Shown: piece by piece, positions 12,440-26,192 of the stretch
Layout of the letters: the number at the start of each line of letters is the position of its first letter
Numbering within the stretch: the first letter of the stretch is position 1
Assembly: GCA_028015205.1 (NCBI GenBank)
Contig: CM051516.1
Location: 39,570,230 to 39,634,229, forward strand
Direction of reading: 5' to 3'
Length of the DNA stretch: 64,000 bases
DNA from: Mytilisepta virgata
Taxonomy: Eukaryota; Mollusca; Bivalvia; Mytilida; Mytilidae
Notes under the pieces: model-generated
Databases searched by the model: none
Told to the model about the DNA's origin: nothing
What the model saw: the letters and a program-made list of their open reading frames with translations, nothing else
Translations under genes and position numbers: made by a program

Positions 12440-14330
12440 GAAAACTTATGTGCAATAATGGCAAACCTGACATTCAGCAAAAATCATTTTCTGATGTCAA
12501 TAAACCACATACAAGTAATGAACTGTCAAATTGACAGCAAAACAGATGTTCCTTCGTTATTGTTTGGAGCCAAAAAATCACATAGCTTAGAGCCACCCAC
12601 ATCATAAAACGACCCACATTTGTACACCAAACTCATAACTGGATCAACTTTTTCTGTTTCAAAATACTGACAACCAACAACAAACAAGAAGTTGTGTGAT
12701 TGACAGCAAACTGTATTTTTCTTGACATTGTTTGCACACAAGCCCAACTCCCCACATGTCAGCCCATGGTTCATGCAAATTCAGCCAAACTATTCCGATT
12801 CGAAAATCTGGTAAAAAATTAGGTTTAACTTGACAAAAAAGTCACAAACAAAAATGCAGAAAATAAAACATCCTGGCATTTAAAGGTATAAGGATATAGT
12901 TTGATCTTCCATGAAAATCTAGATAAATGTGTAATATTGTAATTTTGTTTCTTTGCACCAAAGAAATACATTCAATAAGATAAAACTAGTTATTTATCCT
13001 CTGTGGGATTATACTTTCCAACAAATTCTACCATCTATATAAATCTTCAGGAAAACAGGATAAATTCAAATTTAATATTGACTTCAAAAAACCTTTCAAG
13101 TATATATGCTTAAAAAAATTGTAAAAACACAGCCGCCAGAGACAATATCATAGAAGAAATCGATTTAGAAGACTTATGTGCACTTATGGCATAGTTTACA
13201 TTTGACATTTACCTCGTAATGAGGAATGAATAATAACTAATGGTTTGGATATTCCGTGTTCCAAATTACAATTTAGGCTTATTTCTTACAAAATAATTTG
13301 TTAGCTTATATAAACTGAAAGTTCTCTATTCTAGATATATAGGTATTTTTCTTTTTAAGGATATGTCAGTAGTTCCTTTTTCCTGGTTTATACTGATAAT
13401 TTCTCCATAGTTTAAATGTGCTGGACCACCTTGATCATGCATTGTTATTTGATTCTTCTCCGCAAAGCATGTGGAATTTAGGAGTAATAGCAAAGACTGG
13501 TGGCCTTAGAATCAGAATTATGCATCCAGGTGGGGAGACATGTCTTTCTGTGGACTGTTACCTCGTGAGCTACTAGTTAAAAATCCAGCTCAGTCTGTCA
13601 GTGTAGTACAAAACAATGTTCATAATCACATTTGTTCATATCAAGTTCTTTTCCTGAATATGCATAATAATACAATGCCTATGGGACTTTTAAACAAAAA
13701 TCTATCAATTAAGGCCACACGAAATTGATTATTAGTTCTCTGGAAATTTTTATGGCAAAAATAGGTGAGAGGGGAAATTTTAATTTTTTTTTTTTTTCTT
13801 GAGGACCAGTATTTTTTCCACGAACATCAATTTTTTATAACTGAAATATTGCAAAAAATGGTAAATATAACAAGACGAAATTAAAGCCCATACTTTCCGA
13901 GTTGTTACTTTGTTTGTTTTTCATGAATTCATCATCAATATTCATGAAAATTGCCATTTTAAATCCGAAAACAACAATGATGACAAACTTCAAACGACCC
14001 GCCATGTTTTGACATGCAAGCATGTGGTCGTAATCTGGATTCAGAATGGTACCTAAAGAATATTTATTTGATTTGTTTCTTTCACCTTCATATAAGATGA
14101 ATGTTAATTCAATATATAGGTTAAAGAAAAGGAATTATGAAGTAGAAATTGTTTAATTTTGTAATATTAATGTAAATTTTATCCTCGTTATCTAACGCGA
14201 AATAAGAAGCGTAGTTATACCAAACTTTAATTTTGTTGTTACTATCTTAACCTAACTTCCAGGTGCAAAAAAGTGATTAAATTTGTTTAAAATTATGTAT
14301 TTATTATGGCAAGCCGTTTTACTATTTATT
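12440..14330. other. Arrestin intron 2, middle part
   Basis: Mostly A+T-rich. The minus-strand open frame 12526-12774 (82 codons, several Cys) has no family I recognise; a related phrase, tgattgacagcaaactg, recurs as tgattgacagtcaactgc near 19190, which suggests an old repeat rather than a gene. Nothing else is supported. Confidence 0.5.
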
Positions 14331-14865
14331 TGAACTTCAAGATATCTAATAAACTTTATAAGATATCTCATATAGTTTATAAGATATCTTATATAGTGTA
14401 TAAGATATCTTATATAGTTTATAAGATATCTCATATAATTTATAATAAGATATCTCATAAAGTTTATAAGATATATTATATAGTTTATAAGATATTTTAT
14501 ATTGTTTATAAGATATCTCATAATTTATAAGATATCTTATAAAGTTTATAAGATATCTTATAAATATTTTTTATATAAGATATCTTATATAGTTTATAAA
14601 ATATCTCATATAGTTTATAATATATCTCATATAATTTATAAGATATAAAGAAAATTATATAAGATATCTTATAAATTATATGAGATGTCTTATAAACAAT
14701 ATAAGATATCGTATATAAAAAATATTTATAAGATATCTTATAAACTTTATAAGATATCTTATAAACTTTATAAGATATCTTATAAACTTTATAAGATATC
14801 TTATAAACTTTATGAGATATCTTATATAATTTATGAGATATCTTATAAACTTTATATATAGCACT
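14331..14865. repeat. 21-bp palindromic satellite arranged as an inverted pair
   Basis: About 535 bp built from units of the form TATAAGATATCTTATA plus a 5-bp spacer, period 21 bp (clear at 14735-14815, AAGATATCTTATAAACTTTAT repeated). In the left half the spacer reads AGTTT and in the right half AAACT, so the whole array is also an inverted repeat about a centre near 14600. Period 21 equals seven codons, so frames on both strands stay open and give artificial heptad proteins rich in Tyr, Lys and Ile. It lies in arrestin intron 2, about 240 bp from the exon 2 donor, and could extrude cruciforms. Confidence 0.93.
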
Positions 14866-15101
14866 GATGATATCTATTTTGCAATTAAAAATGCTAGGCA
14901 CCTGTGATGAATCACAGGAGCTCAACCACAGAGCAGCCTAGCACATCTACAGGTGGCAGATAGGGGACACCATATATCTCGTTGGGGGGTTGTCAGTTAA
15001 TAATACAGAAAGCCTATAAAGACCCCCCTTTTGAGAAAATTGAAATTTGGTACCAAAAATTTGTCTTGTAGGCGAGTATAAACGGTACTTGATATTTATA
15101 C

Positions 15102-15212
15102 CTTTGATAGGAAGAACTGTTGTGTAGTTGAAAACCTCTTCGTCTGAAGCCTGTATGTCACTGGATGTCATCCATTCTACCTTGGCCTCTCCTATTGCCT
15201 CCAAACAGACAG
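15102..15212 (-). CDS. Arrestin-domain-containing protein, coding exon 2
   Basis: Codes for residues 40-76, 111 nt, with acceptor TTTTTCTATTACAG before 15212 and donor AAAG/GTATAA (GT at 15101-15100). Joining exon 1 (phase 1) and exon 3 keeps one frame. The protein includes L-E-A-I-G-E-A-K-V-E-W followed by a polar loop and F-N-Y-T-T-V-L. This is the second and third strand region of the arrestin N-domain, where relatives have an 'h-x-G-x-A-x-V-x-W' motif and a downstream Tyr-rich strand. Upstream on the same strand lie degenerate tandem copies of this exon and its acceptor; using the next acceptor (15324-15325) would lengthen the exon by exactly 111 nt in frame (see the repeat entry at 15213-15423). 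Confidence 0.93.
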
Positions 15213-15423
15213 CTGTAATAGAAAAATCAGATATAACCAAACAGAAAATTTCCTCTTCTGAGGCCTGTATGTCACTGGATGTTATCCATTCTACCTGTCC
15301 TATTGCCTCTAGACAGATAAGAGCTCTGTAATAGAAAAACCAGATATTACAATACAGAAATCCTCATTGTTTTGAGGCCTGTATGTCACTACTAAGGCTG
15401 GGTTTATCCTACTGCTCCTAATG
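15213..15423 (-). repeat. Tandem partial copies of arrestin exon 2 and its acceptor
   Basis: The unit (polypyrimidine tract ending TTTTTCTATTACAG plus about 75 nt of exon 2) recurs upstream of the real exon. The nearest copy (15249-15323) lacks two codons relative to the exon and has no stop; its AG at 15325-15324 is 111 nt from the exon 2 acceptor, in the same phase, so the open frame runs through both copies. The next copy (about 15361-15423) is shorter, diverged and has a stop. The donor half of the exon is missing in both. These are remnants of local tandem duplication; whether the first is ever spliced in is unknown. Confidence 0.85.
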
Positions 15424-18400
15424 AAAAAGCTGAATCTGAGACGAGCGCATGTCAATAGGCTATTCCTTCAGCAAGCACTTGAAATAAGGATCAGATTACT
15501 GGTATATCATACTCATACATACATTTGTGTATCTCTTATTCTAGTCTCTAACTGGTCCAGGACTGATAGCAGTATACTGATGAACATCTTAAACATTAAA
15601 TACTGGTGTAAACTTACTCGAACATCGAAGACTTAATTGGTGGCTAAACTCATTTTTAAATTGTTGTTTAGAAATTATATCTTAAAAAGATCTGGATTTT
15701 CTGCAAAACTAATAACTCTGTCTTTTGAAAGATTTCATTTAACTCTTTCTAGTTTCAAAATTTTCAAAAAAAAGAATAAAATAGATATCTGTATTTTTGA
15801 CCTGTTAATTTTTTTTTTTTCAACTGGATAAACTAAGGAATTGATTAGCATGAAGAAAAACAGAGTGATGCTAGAAGTCACATTTCAAGTTTACAAATGA
15901 TCAAACAGACAAACAAAACCTATTTCTTCTGTTAAATTGATTTATTCTGAAAAGAATACAGAACTTTTAGTTTATACAGCTGGATAACCTAAATTACAAA
16001 TTAGAAATAGGATAAAAGCACTGATCATGATGAGAGCCGTTAACAGGCTGCTTCAAACACACAGAAAAAAGATGAATTATCCAAACCAAATTGTTGTTTA
16101 ATTAGTTTGATTAAAGTATATATCTACATGTACTTCCTGTTTGCCATTTGTTATACTAATTGTGATTTACAGAGATCAAAAGATCGCTACTTTGTAGTAC
16201 ATAATAGTCTTTCATCATCTCCTTCTTGCCGATGATCTGACTATTTCTAACATAGCTGCTCCGTTTTACTGCTGTCATCATTTAAGTGTGTTAATGATTT
16301 ATGCCAAATAAACAGATTTACAGCAGTTACTCCAGGTGCACTGATATTTAAAGTTTCATTTAACATCTGGAGCAATGGGCAAGATTACTGTTAAAAGTAC
16401 AATTCTTCTCTAATTAACAGATTTAAAAGTGCATACAACTGCTTTCCACTACCAGTTAAGTGGTTGTGAATCTGTTAATGTGAGGTCTACTAGAAACTGC
16501 AGTTTCTGGACTAATCTCAATATATATATAAACTGGCTAATCTGCAAATTATGTTGTCAAGGAGGCCAGAATTTCAAAGCAGTGTTTTGAAGCATACAAA
16601 ATTTCACATTAATTCTTCAGTAAACAGTTTTCATAACGTTTTTCAATTGTTTTATCAAAATCTTTAGATTCTACTTCCTGTAACAGTGTATTTATTGTCC
16701 ATATGAACATTCATACCAGGGTTACAGCTTGGATTAAAGGGCTGAGGGGCATTTATTGAGGATTAGGGACACTTTAACGCACTTCCAGAAATATCAATTA
16801 TTCACTTATCTCAAATGCCCTTTTAAAATTTCTGTTAGTTTCTCTGCATTCTTTAATTTATTTTCAATTAATTCAGTATTGTTTAAGTGTATTTAAAAAG
16901 TGTTTTGTTATATCTTATATTAAACTTATTGCAGAGGGCCGAAAGGAGCACTGAAAGAGCAGAGGGACACATTAGGAAAGGGGCAGGTACTGCACCCCTC
17001 TATTTTAAGCTAGCTGGAATTCTGCATACAATACAGTGGCTGATTTTGGTGCATATAAAACATCATAAATACAGACCCAGAATGTATGAGAAATAATTGT
17101 TTCCAAAAAAATATTTTGAAATATGAATATTTTAATTGTCAGATAACTTTACATAATAAAAGAAATGAAGCATAATTCAGAACAATTTTATGAACATCAA
17201 ATTTGAAGTAGAAAGATCATATAAATGATTTTTAATATTCTCCTACATCTTTTAATGCCAAAGGTTATGCTTATCTTTCTAAAATTGTGATTTTATAATT
17301 AAAAGATCAAGGTTCCTAGAAATGATTTTTACAGAAGAGGAAAAAATGACCATTAATCTGATTACCACTTTACTGTGCAATACATAAACCCTTGTAATAG
17401 TTCTAAATATATAAAGATAAAAGAATTAACAGCTGTTGATACAAAGTACCTCACTGCAGGTAATCCTTCCAGATAAAGTGTTTACCTGGCCATAATCACA
17501 TCTTCATAGATATATCAGCGGTAAATGAGAATTCTTACCTTTATCAACATGACATAGGGATCTTCGATCAGCATTTTTACAAAGTAGCTTACCTCTGTAT
17601 CATAATTAAATGTATGGCATACATTTTCTCCACTTTATGACATTTTTAGTTTGTGCATGTTGTACCCAACATGATTGATTCATTATTGTTTAATGCCATG
17701 TGACCAGTTTTAGTCACCTTATATAGCAATCTTCCTAACATTTAGTCACCTAAAATGGCAATCTTCCGTAACATGTGACCAGTTTTAGTCACCTTATATA
17801 GCAATCTTCCTAACATTGACCATTCCAAAAATGATATTATGGAGAACGAATAAATTAGAAAAAAATTGACAGGTCAAATTCTCATGACAGATTCAGGAGT
17901 TAAGTACCTTTTGTTTGCTGAGTTAGGACAAAAGGTTAGCATTTGTTATGAAGGCTTCAGTTTTCAAAGATCTAACCCAAACCAAACGCTTAGAGATAAA
18001 AGATAATATTTTATCTTTGTGACATCCTGACACTCATGGGTACTATGACACACTGAATGCTGACCTTTTAATGCTGGAGACTTAAACTATTTCAATATAC
18101 AGCTTTGAAGATTCATACTGATTTCCTAGTTTATATAACCTAACTGACAGACTGAATAGGATTTTTCATTCATATTTATTAGTATGTCACCTGACCCTTT
18201 AAATAGAGTCCATCTCTCATTAACCGGTCAGTATAATTTTACAGTGATGAATGGTCAGTGGTCGATCGGTCAGGTCTAGCCATGAAAACAATACTAATCA
18301 GACTAAAAAATAATCCAAGGTCAAAGAACTGACAATGTGACGATTAATTCTAAACCTTCAGGCCATTTATATATTGATGGTTTTGTTAATAATATCAATC

Positions 18401-20905
18401 CAATACTGCGTTTTTGTATAACAGATGTATATTATCTCTGGGCACTGTCCTGAAGTGTTTACGGAACTATAATTTGCAAGTAATTTTCAGAAGCAGAATT
18501 TAACACTAAATAGACTTTTTGTACAAAAAGAGAAAAACATTCATAATGAAACTTCTCTTTAATTCTAAAATTATCCTTCCAATCATTTATTTTCTCATTC
18601 GGTGCTTAGTATCTTCAAAGAAAACTGTTTGAAATCTCTTTAGCTGTATACATCCAGATTTTAGTTTCTTGTTGCTGATGACTAAAATCACAGCCTTCAC
18701 AAATTGCAGTGATTGGAAAAGGCAAATTTTCCATGGGCCATTGCAACCTGTTACAAAAGAATTTATGGGCAATTGCAGTTTCTTCTATTGGAAAGCATGA
18801 TGGGCCATTCTATAATTTTGTTAGCCATCGCCTTCATGCTATGTATCAAGCAGCCCATGACCCCTGCCTTTCCAAACAATGTGAGATCTATATTACAAGT
18901 ATAAAGCCATGCAGTTGAATGTCTATAATATTTACAACAAATGAATTGAGATAACAGGACTTTGAGATATATGAAATAAGTAAACATAGTTTTGTACAAT
19001 ATCTTGGGATAAACAGATTAATATTTTAAGATTGGTGAATATTTAATTTTGCACACTTCTTTCACTGAATATTCAAAAATACCAAAATATTTATTTGGGT
19101 GAATTTTTAAATTTGTTGTTTCACTACACCAACAAAAACCACATAAATTTGCATCCAACAAATAAAATCAGTGGCAAGATGCAGTCTGATTGACAGTCAA
19201 CTGCATTTTCTGGAACCTCCTAAACATCGAAAACGCATACATTTTTTAAAACATATGCTGGACTTATTTACAAAACATTTCTTAAATCTTCTTGGTAATT
19301 ATTTCTGATTTTAGAATTCTCTAGATTTTTTATTATAACTATGATGTCAAAATGTTTATTTATGTTTATACTGACAACTGTAAACTCAGTGTTATAAATT
19401 TATTTCAAAATTTTAGAAACTGTAAAAAAAGTGCTTCTAACTGAACCTAATCAAATTTATTGGGTTGAAAATAAGATTCTGAATGTATTACTAAGAATAT
19501 AGTTTTATACATGTGTTATTGAACTTCTGATGCATACTGACTTTTATTACATGCCAAATATTTTAAATTTAAATATCACCATTCAATCTATCACTGAAAT
19601 AGGAGTTATCTCCCCATTTTCCATGAATCCAAATTCTTACAACCAAAATTCCACAATAAATGGCACAAAATCCATACATACAGTAACATTAATTCAAGCA
19701 ATGGAACAGAGCTTTAATTGCTATTCTTCATCTGAAAGTGAGGTCTTCAACACAAAAAAAAGTACAAGATTGTCTCTAAGTGACAATTTGGGCAGTTTGT
19801 CACATCATTTCAATTAAAGCTTTATGACCATACAAGGTAAAATCAACAAATGTTCATGTTTAAATATTATTAGATCAGTAGTACAAATCTACTGAATAAT
19901 TAGTGTTACATTAAAATTCCATTATAATAAAACATTATAAACATACAGGTATTTATTACATTTATACAATCTGTTAATAAAGGGCTTCGCTAAGCACAGC
20001 ATGATACAACCACAACATGTCGACAGATAAAGAATTAAAGTAAATGTGGACAAATTATTAAGCTTTACCCAATAAAGGGTTTGATAGTATAATATACATT
20101 ACACAGCAATATTGGACCTTCCACAAAAACCAGACGAAATTTAGAATTCCTACTACCTTGCTTTTTTGGCCCCTTTAACGACCAATATCTCAAAAACTGT
20201 AAAGCATAGGAAAAATATGCTAACATACTACTCATCCAGATGAATTAAAAATAAAAAATCTCCATTAAAATTGGATGAAAAATAAAAAATCTAGGTTCCC
20301 TCAAAATGGCTAATTTTGGTCCTTTTAATTCCTTTTACCTAAGTTACACAAAAATGTCTTTCTTATGACAACATCATCAAAATTGGATAATAAATAAGTT
20401 TCAAAAATTAATGCATGTCCCTTTTTTGGCCCGTTACATCTCAAAAACAGTAAAAGATAGTGAAAAACAGATCTTCATTAAATTTTATTTTTCAATTTTC
20501 ACCAAGGAACACTAAAAAGCAAAAATCATAAAAATCAGAGAAATATTTAAAAAGTTACACCAAAATTATAAAATAAAACTTTCATAACCCCCATAAAAAA
20601 CAGGAGGGGCCAGATTCCCCAAAATCAATCCAACCTGTATTTCTTATGGCGGACCATTGTGGTAAAATATTAGAAGAATACATTCAATAGAACAAAAGTA
20701 AATGAGCAGAAACCTAACTGTCTATGCTGATGCCGACGTACAACTATGACAGGCTCATACCATAATACGTCTACAAAAATTTGTGGTTGTATAAAAAATG
20801 TATACTGTTGCAACATGACATATAAAATTATAAATCATCAAAATAAAACAACACAGATTTCAAAGATGACTTAACAAAAGATCAAACTTTATACAGAATA
20901 CTTAC
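15424..20905. other. Arrestin intron 1 with minor repeats
   Basis: Intron between coding exons 1 and 2. At 17698-17816 a 44-bp segment ('atgtgaccagttttagtcac' and following) occurs twice, 75 bp apart. At about 19580-19830 is a segment sharing a tattcttcatctgaaagtgagg-type phrase with 25830-25870 and 46500-46550; the open frame there (19530-19817) is repeat-derived. The rest is A+T-rich with no supported exon. Confidence 0.6.
20140..20800. repeat. Interspersed repeat of mussel type
   Basis: The block contains 'ttttttggcccctttaacg', 'tggctaattttggtcctttt', 'ggggccagattccccaaaat' and a 3' end reading 'gatgccgacgtacaactatg' then 'aaaatttgtggttgtataaa'. The order, with internal near-repeats (for example the two Lys-rich aaaaataaaaaatct segments at 20245-20290), matches an interspersed repeat I recall from Mytilus. 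No coding frame survives. Confidence 0.5.
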
Positions 20906-21023
20906 TTTGTACAAACATAGAATTTTTTAGGACGATCCATCCGTACCCAAATACGGTATCACCAGCATGGTATGTGGCAAGTGGGTTATTAAATATTATT
21001 TGGAACTTCTCTAGTTGTTCCAT
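20906..21023 (-). CDS. Arrestin-domain-containing protein, first coding exon
   Basis: Codes for residues 1-39. The ATG at 21023-21021 is chosen because alpha-arrestins begin within a few residues of this strand, here M-E-Q-L-E-K-F-Q-I-I-F followed by 'TYHAGDTVFGYGWIVLK', the family's F-x-I-x-F...Y-x-x-G-D-x-V-x-G start. The exon begins at 21038 after acceptor TTATTTTCAG, leaving 15 nt of probable 5' UTR; that stretch is open too, so an upstream start in an unseen exon cannot be excluded. Donor CAAA/GTAAGT lies at 20905-20904. The promoter and upstream noncoding exon were not recognised. Confidence 0.9.
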
Positions 21024-21038
21024 GTCCCTTACTGGTTG

Positions 21039-24000
21039 CTGAAAATAAATAACAAAAGTTTCTTCATTATTATAATCCACATATTTTAGAGTTTTTATTG
21101 ATCATTTTAATACTATGGATTGCATGAATATTGCATAATATTTTATGTGTGTATGCAATAAGTTATGCATCACTTTTCCAGAAACTGGGTCTATATAGAT
21201 CTGAGTTCCATTGTAACCTTTGTTTTTCATCCTATTAACTGATAAGAATATATGGATTGCATGAATATTGCATGCAGTGGGGATTATTGTGTGTGCAATA
21301 ATTTATGCATCAGTTCTCTTCAAAACTGTCTAGTCATTCAGGTTTAACTATTCAAACTGAATAACCACAAACATATAGGAATTTAGATGTACTTTGAATC
21401 ACTAACCACACTGTATTATTAATAGAAATTGACTCAATTCAATTATCATTTTCATTTCATTCATTTTATTAAAGGCAAACAAGCAAATATCTGATCAATA
21501 GAAACAAACAACATTATTCTAGGATTTGAAGTTAATGACATTACATGTTCAGTATATGCATAGCAGACTCTTATAAACTTAAATGATCAACAACTGTATA
21601 TGCAATAAAAAACAGATAAAAAAATAAAGGAAATGTTTAATTTGTGATATTAATATTATTATAATTCAAACCACAAATCTTGGGACTAGCATGAGCCCTT
21701 GTAGATATCAGAATTCGAGATCGAGTCTGTATTTGTAATATGAAAAAAAGGCTTTACTAAATGCTAAATACACAAGATTTTTACAAATGTTTTTTTTCAT
21801 AGTCAAATACCAAATATTCCCTTTTCTATTTCAATTATATTTTCTTCAACTGATTAGTCAATGCCTAAATAATTAAGAAAATATCCTTTAATAATTTAAC
21901 ATGAAACAACTTACTTTGTCTAAAACAAAAATGCATAAAATCGTCCAAATTTTTCTTTTCAAATTTAATATGTATAGTTTATCACTTACAAAATATCAAT
22001 TCCAGCCTAAACAAAAATTATATGTTCTGATGGTAATCAATGTTTCTGATAATAATTTAATTTATCCCTTTTTTTAAAAAATTAAAAACATTAATACGAG
22101 TACTTTACCGTATCATTAAAATGAATAACTGCTACTAACTCCATACCAAGACAAACTATATTTGCTTTCACCGAGTCTATTTGACTATTTGAAAAGTTGC
22201 ATGCATACAGTTAAATTAATTTACGTCATCAAGACTTAAGCCCCTGCTCAGTATGCTATTTATTGACGGAACCACTATATATATGTTGCACATTTCTATA
22301 AAAGGAAAGCAATAAAATTGATGATTATACTGGATAAATAAAAAATAGATCATAAGGTTAATTGATTAATTGACGCATGTAAGAATTTTTTTTTCGTGAT
22401 GAACCAGTGAAGCTGAAATATCAATGTTACTATCTAATAACTATGATACAACCGTAATTTTATCGTGTATTGGAGTGCTCTGACAAAAAAGGAATTGTCA
22501 GTATTTCCTATGCTGGTTTATTAAAGGTCATAACGTGTGATCTAAAGTCGAGAACATTCATTATTTATCTATTGCCTCTGACGCCATAAAAATATTTTTA
22601 AACAAACCAATCAACTTTGTTGAAATATATCAAATTAACACAAAATCCATGCTACGTCTGCTGATCTTCAAATTAATCCAATTATCTATTAAAAGCATTT
22701 ACATGTAGTAGAATTAGGAAAAGTGACATTTAAATTTTGAAATCAACAGCAAATTTGTCGAGATGATAACCAAACCTGAAGGATTCCTATAAATTACCAC
22801 GATAATAAACATCCCTTTACCTTGTTCTGCTAACGAGCAGGTAGAACATGTTATATTCTACAGTACCCTTGTATTTTGTCCTGCCAGCAATCATTATTTT
22901 TCATCCTGCAAGATTGCAGGTATTAAATGTTACCTTTAGGTCACATTTCAAATGAGCAAGCAAGATGATCTACTTGTGAACAAGCACGACAAAATGGTCC
23001 CTTTATGCTGCCATGCTTCTGAGCTAGTAAGATATTTTTGTTTTCATGGGTAAAAACACGCAGCCCAAGAATCAATTAGTATCTTATTCATACTAAAGTC
23101 TCAGTTTAGATATAGAATATTTCATTTTATATCAAATATTTGTTGATATTTTAAACTCTTAGTTTCAGCTTTGTAATATTCAATAACTTCAAAATAGAAA
23201 GTATATTTATTAAGAGATATAAAAGAAAATACGGTAATGTACGTTTTATGTTCCAAACTAATTCTACATTGTACATGTGCATCATATTTTTAATTAAGAC
23301 ATTTACAGAAAAAAAATCGATTCTGAAGCTTGATTTAATATTCTTATCATTTACAAATTTTATATTTTTTTATTTTTTTAGTAAAGCTTAAAATAGATTT
23401 ATATAAAAAATACGTAAATCTGCGTCTGAATTGAACATGAGACCAAACTCACGTTTCTTTAAACAAACCTTGAAGCATGAATATCTGTTGACTCCATTGT
23501 TCCTATAGATAATCTCCGACATACTCGATAAATTGAACCTATAAGGTCATCACCGTTTAGATAAACATAATTTGGTTCAATGCCTCTTTGTCCTTAAATG
23601 TTTTTATATTAACAATAGGAAACAATAACAAAGAATATATGTAAATATTACCAAGTATCATTTAAGGTGAAACAGACCCTATTACAGCTGATTTCTGTTT
23701 ATGTTATTGAAATTCGGTAAAACTTCAAAAAATTTAAAGTGTAATTATTACATAATTTTAGAATAATGAAACCAAAACAAATTTGAACAGGAGCTATGAT
23801 AAAGGTGTGAAATACAATTTCTTATGACTTGACATGTTTAGTATAAACTGTAAAGTCCCAAGTTTTCAATTCTGCCAAAATTTTGACAAGCATATCAATA
23901 ATTTGAATATCTATGAAACAAATCAATGCTTGTTAAGATAATTTGGAACGTAATTAGCAATAACAGTTCTTAATTTCACTAGAGCCTTAATTATAGGCCA

Positions 24001-26192
24001 ATCTTTATTTCTACTGTGGGATTAATTAAATTTTACTATACACAAATTTTTTCGGTGTAGTTTTTCGATAAATTCAAGTACTCCAGGAATTGCACATATT
24101 CTATTGTGTGTTATAAGACTAACAAATTTATAAAAACACTAAATTATAGCTATAGCAAAAATAGCTAATTTTCACAAACCAGAAAAATTAATTCCCACAA
24201 AAATAAATGAATCCACAATATGTTTACAATTTCTATAAAGTAGACCAAAGATTTTATGACATCTTTTTCTTTATAACCTGTAAAAATGATAATTTATGTA
24301 TTGTGTTTTTCTGAATTTATTAAACTGTGATGACAGAATGTTTCTTTTGCAATTCTATCTCTTGTTACTTATAGTTACTTAAAGCTAAAATACTTTTTTT
24401 AATGATTTTTAAAAATACCGACGAGATGTTTGAAATTGTCCTATTGCTAAAAACTGTGAATGTTATGACATATATGAGTATTCCAAATGAGATACAAATG
24501 AATTTATAGAGTAGTTTCATCAGACTGAAAATATAGAAACTTTTCTCTCAATCCTCTTTAAATTCATACCATATGGAAAAAAAGATGATCGTTTCTATAC
24601 ATGTGACACGTACAGCTACAAGATAGATGCAGCATACTTGTATACTGTTTATATGTATCATATTGGTTTCTTTATAATAAAATTCTCAAGTATACCAATA
24701 TAGATCTATATTTCAGTTTTTTTGGTTCATTGAAAATTTAACGTTCATGAATTCTGTCACTTTTTTATTTTCCCCCGATAAAGCATAATGAAAAATTTAC
24801 ATTTTTAATTCTTGTTAAAGATTTTATATTCCTAGTCTCACAGTATACATAAAAACTGATATTAAATCAAGCAGTAACTGAAGTTTTTTTTTTGTTACAA
24901 GATTCGACACACAGCAAACAAGCTCTTCATGCTGTGACTATGAGCATGATATTTGAAAATATATGTATATGGTATGAAGAAAATCAAATTTTATATACTT
25001 ATCGGTTACCCTTGTTAAAAATTATCATAATGTAGTTCTGTTTGACATTCTGAAAGTTGGTATAAAAATACTCAAATATAAACTTTCTTTACTAAAGACT
25101 TGTCAGAGTTTTATATGGAAGCTGAAAATTAAATGTGTCTTAGTCTGATCAAATCTTCCTAATAAATAAATCAATTTAAAACTCATTTCCCCAAAGAGCT
25201 AACTAATTTGATGGAACGTTTCCAATGTCCCAACAACTGAATGAATATTTAGATTTAACAACTGACTAAACGCTTTAAAGGTTAAAAATCTATAAACTAA
25301 TGAAATTTATAAAAAAAAAAATCATGTCTTTAAAAAAGAATTTCTTTACCTCACAAGAATCAAAATTTTTCATTTTTCATATTTTCCAAAGAGACAGCAC
25401 TACCTCACTGCTCCATTCATTCATCAATATCTTCTTATATTAAATACCTGTATAGATGTATAATACCTGAAGAGCTGTTATTGATCTATAGGCAATACAC
25501 ACTCAAGATCAGTATACTTCACAGTAGGTAAATCTTTAATCATAACTGTTTTATATACTATTCAATCATTAACAAAGCTGTAACAAAGATTATTTTTGAA
25601 AAAAATAAATTGAACCTGTACATCAATTCAAGGGGGTGTTGAATAACTATCTCTCTCAATCATAAGTGTAATTAACGATCATAAAGAAAAATAGTTCTGG
25701 TGTATAAAGTTAAAGAGAATCAGCGAAGAAAATGAAAAGTAATGTTCAGGCTAATGTTTATCCATTTGACTGAAAGGGCCATGATATGGGTAGTTTCATT
25801 CAGCAAAGGAATATTACTTTTACTGCTATTCTTCATCTAAGAGTCAAAGTGAGGCCTTCAACACAGAGAAAAATCTTGCACCAACTACCAATTCAAGACA
25901 TCGTATACATACAGACTACTTTGGAGTCATCAATTTTCCATGTTCCTAACAAAGTTATATAATTACTATCAATGTGACATATTTTTATTGTTTTAGTAAA
26001 TTTGCAAATTTAATAAATTTTTAATAATCTACTCTAATTATATAAATTCTCTATCAACAAAATGAAAATAATAGACCTAAGGTTTGCAAAAAAAGGTCAA
26101 GTTTTAATGTGAAATAGTTATTGTTTTGTACTTTTGTAATGAGAATATCATTACAACTTATGTTTATTATTCTGAAATTTAACATCATTGTT
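21039..26192. other. Noncoding, 5' side of arrestin gene
   Basis: It begins with the intron upstream of the first coding exon. A 65-bp segment containing atggattgcatgaatattgcat is duplicated at 21113-21175 and 21251-21315. Otherwise it is A+T-rich with no recognisable exon, promoter motif or mobile-element end. At 25780-25880 is a fragment of the same repeat seen at about 19720 and 46500. Confidence 0.55.

Noticed and set aside
14252..14925. Long open frames on both strands with repeating Tyr-Lys-Ile heptads
   Set aside because: They arise from the 21-bp palindromic satellite, whose period is a multiple of three. No start context, domain or splice support.
19530..19817. A 95-codon Ser/Asn-rich plus-strand gene
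   Set aside because: Phrases from it recur at 25830-25870 and 46500-46550 in noncoding context, so it is an interspersed repeat; no domain or splice context.
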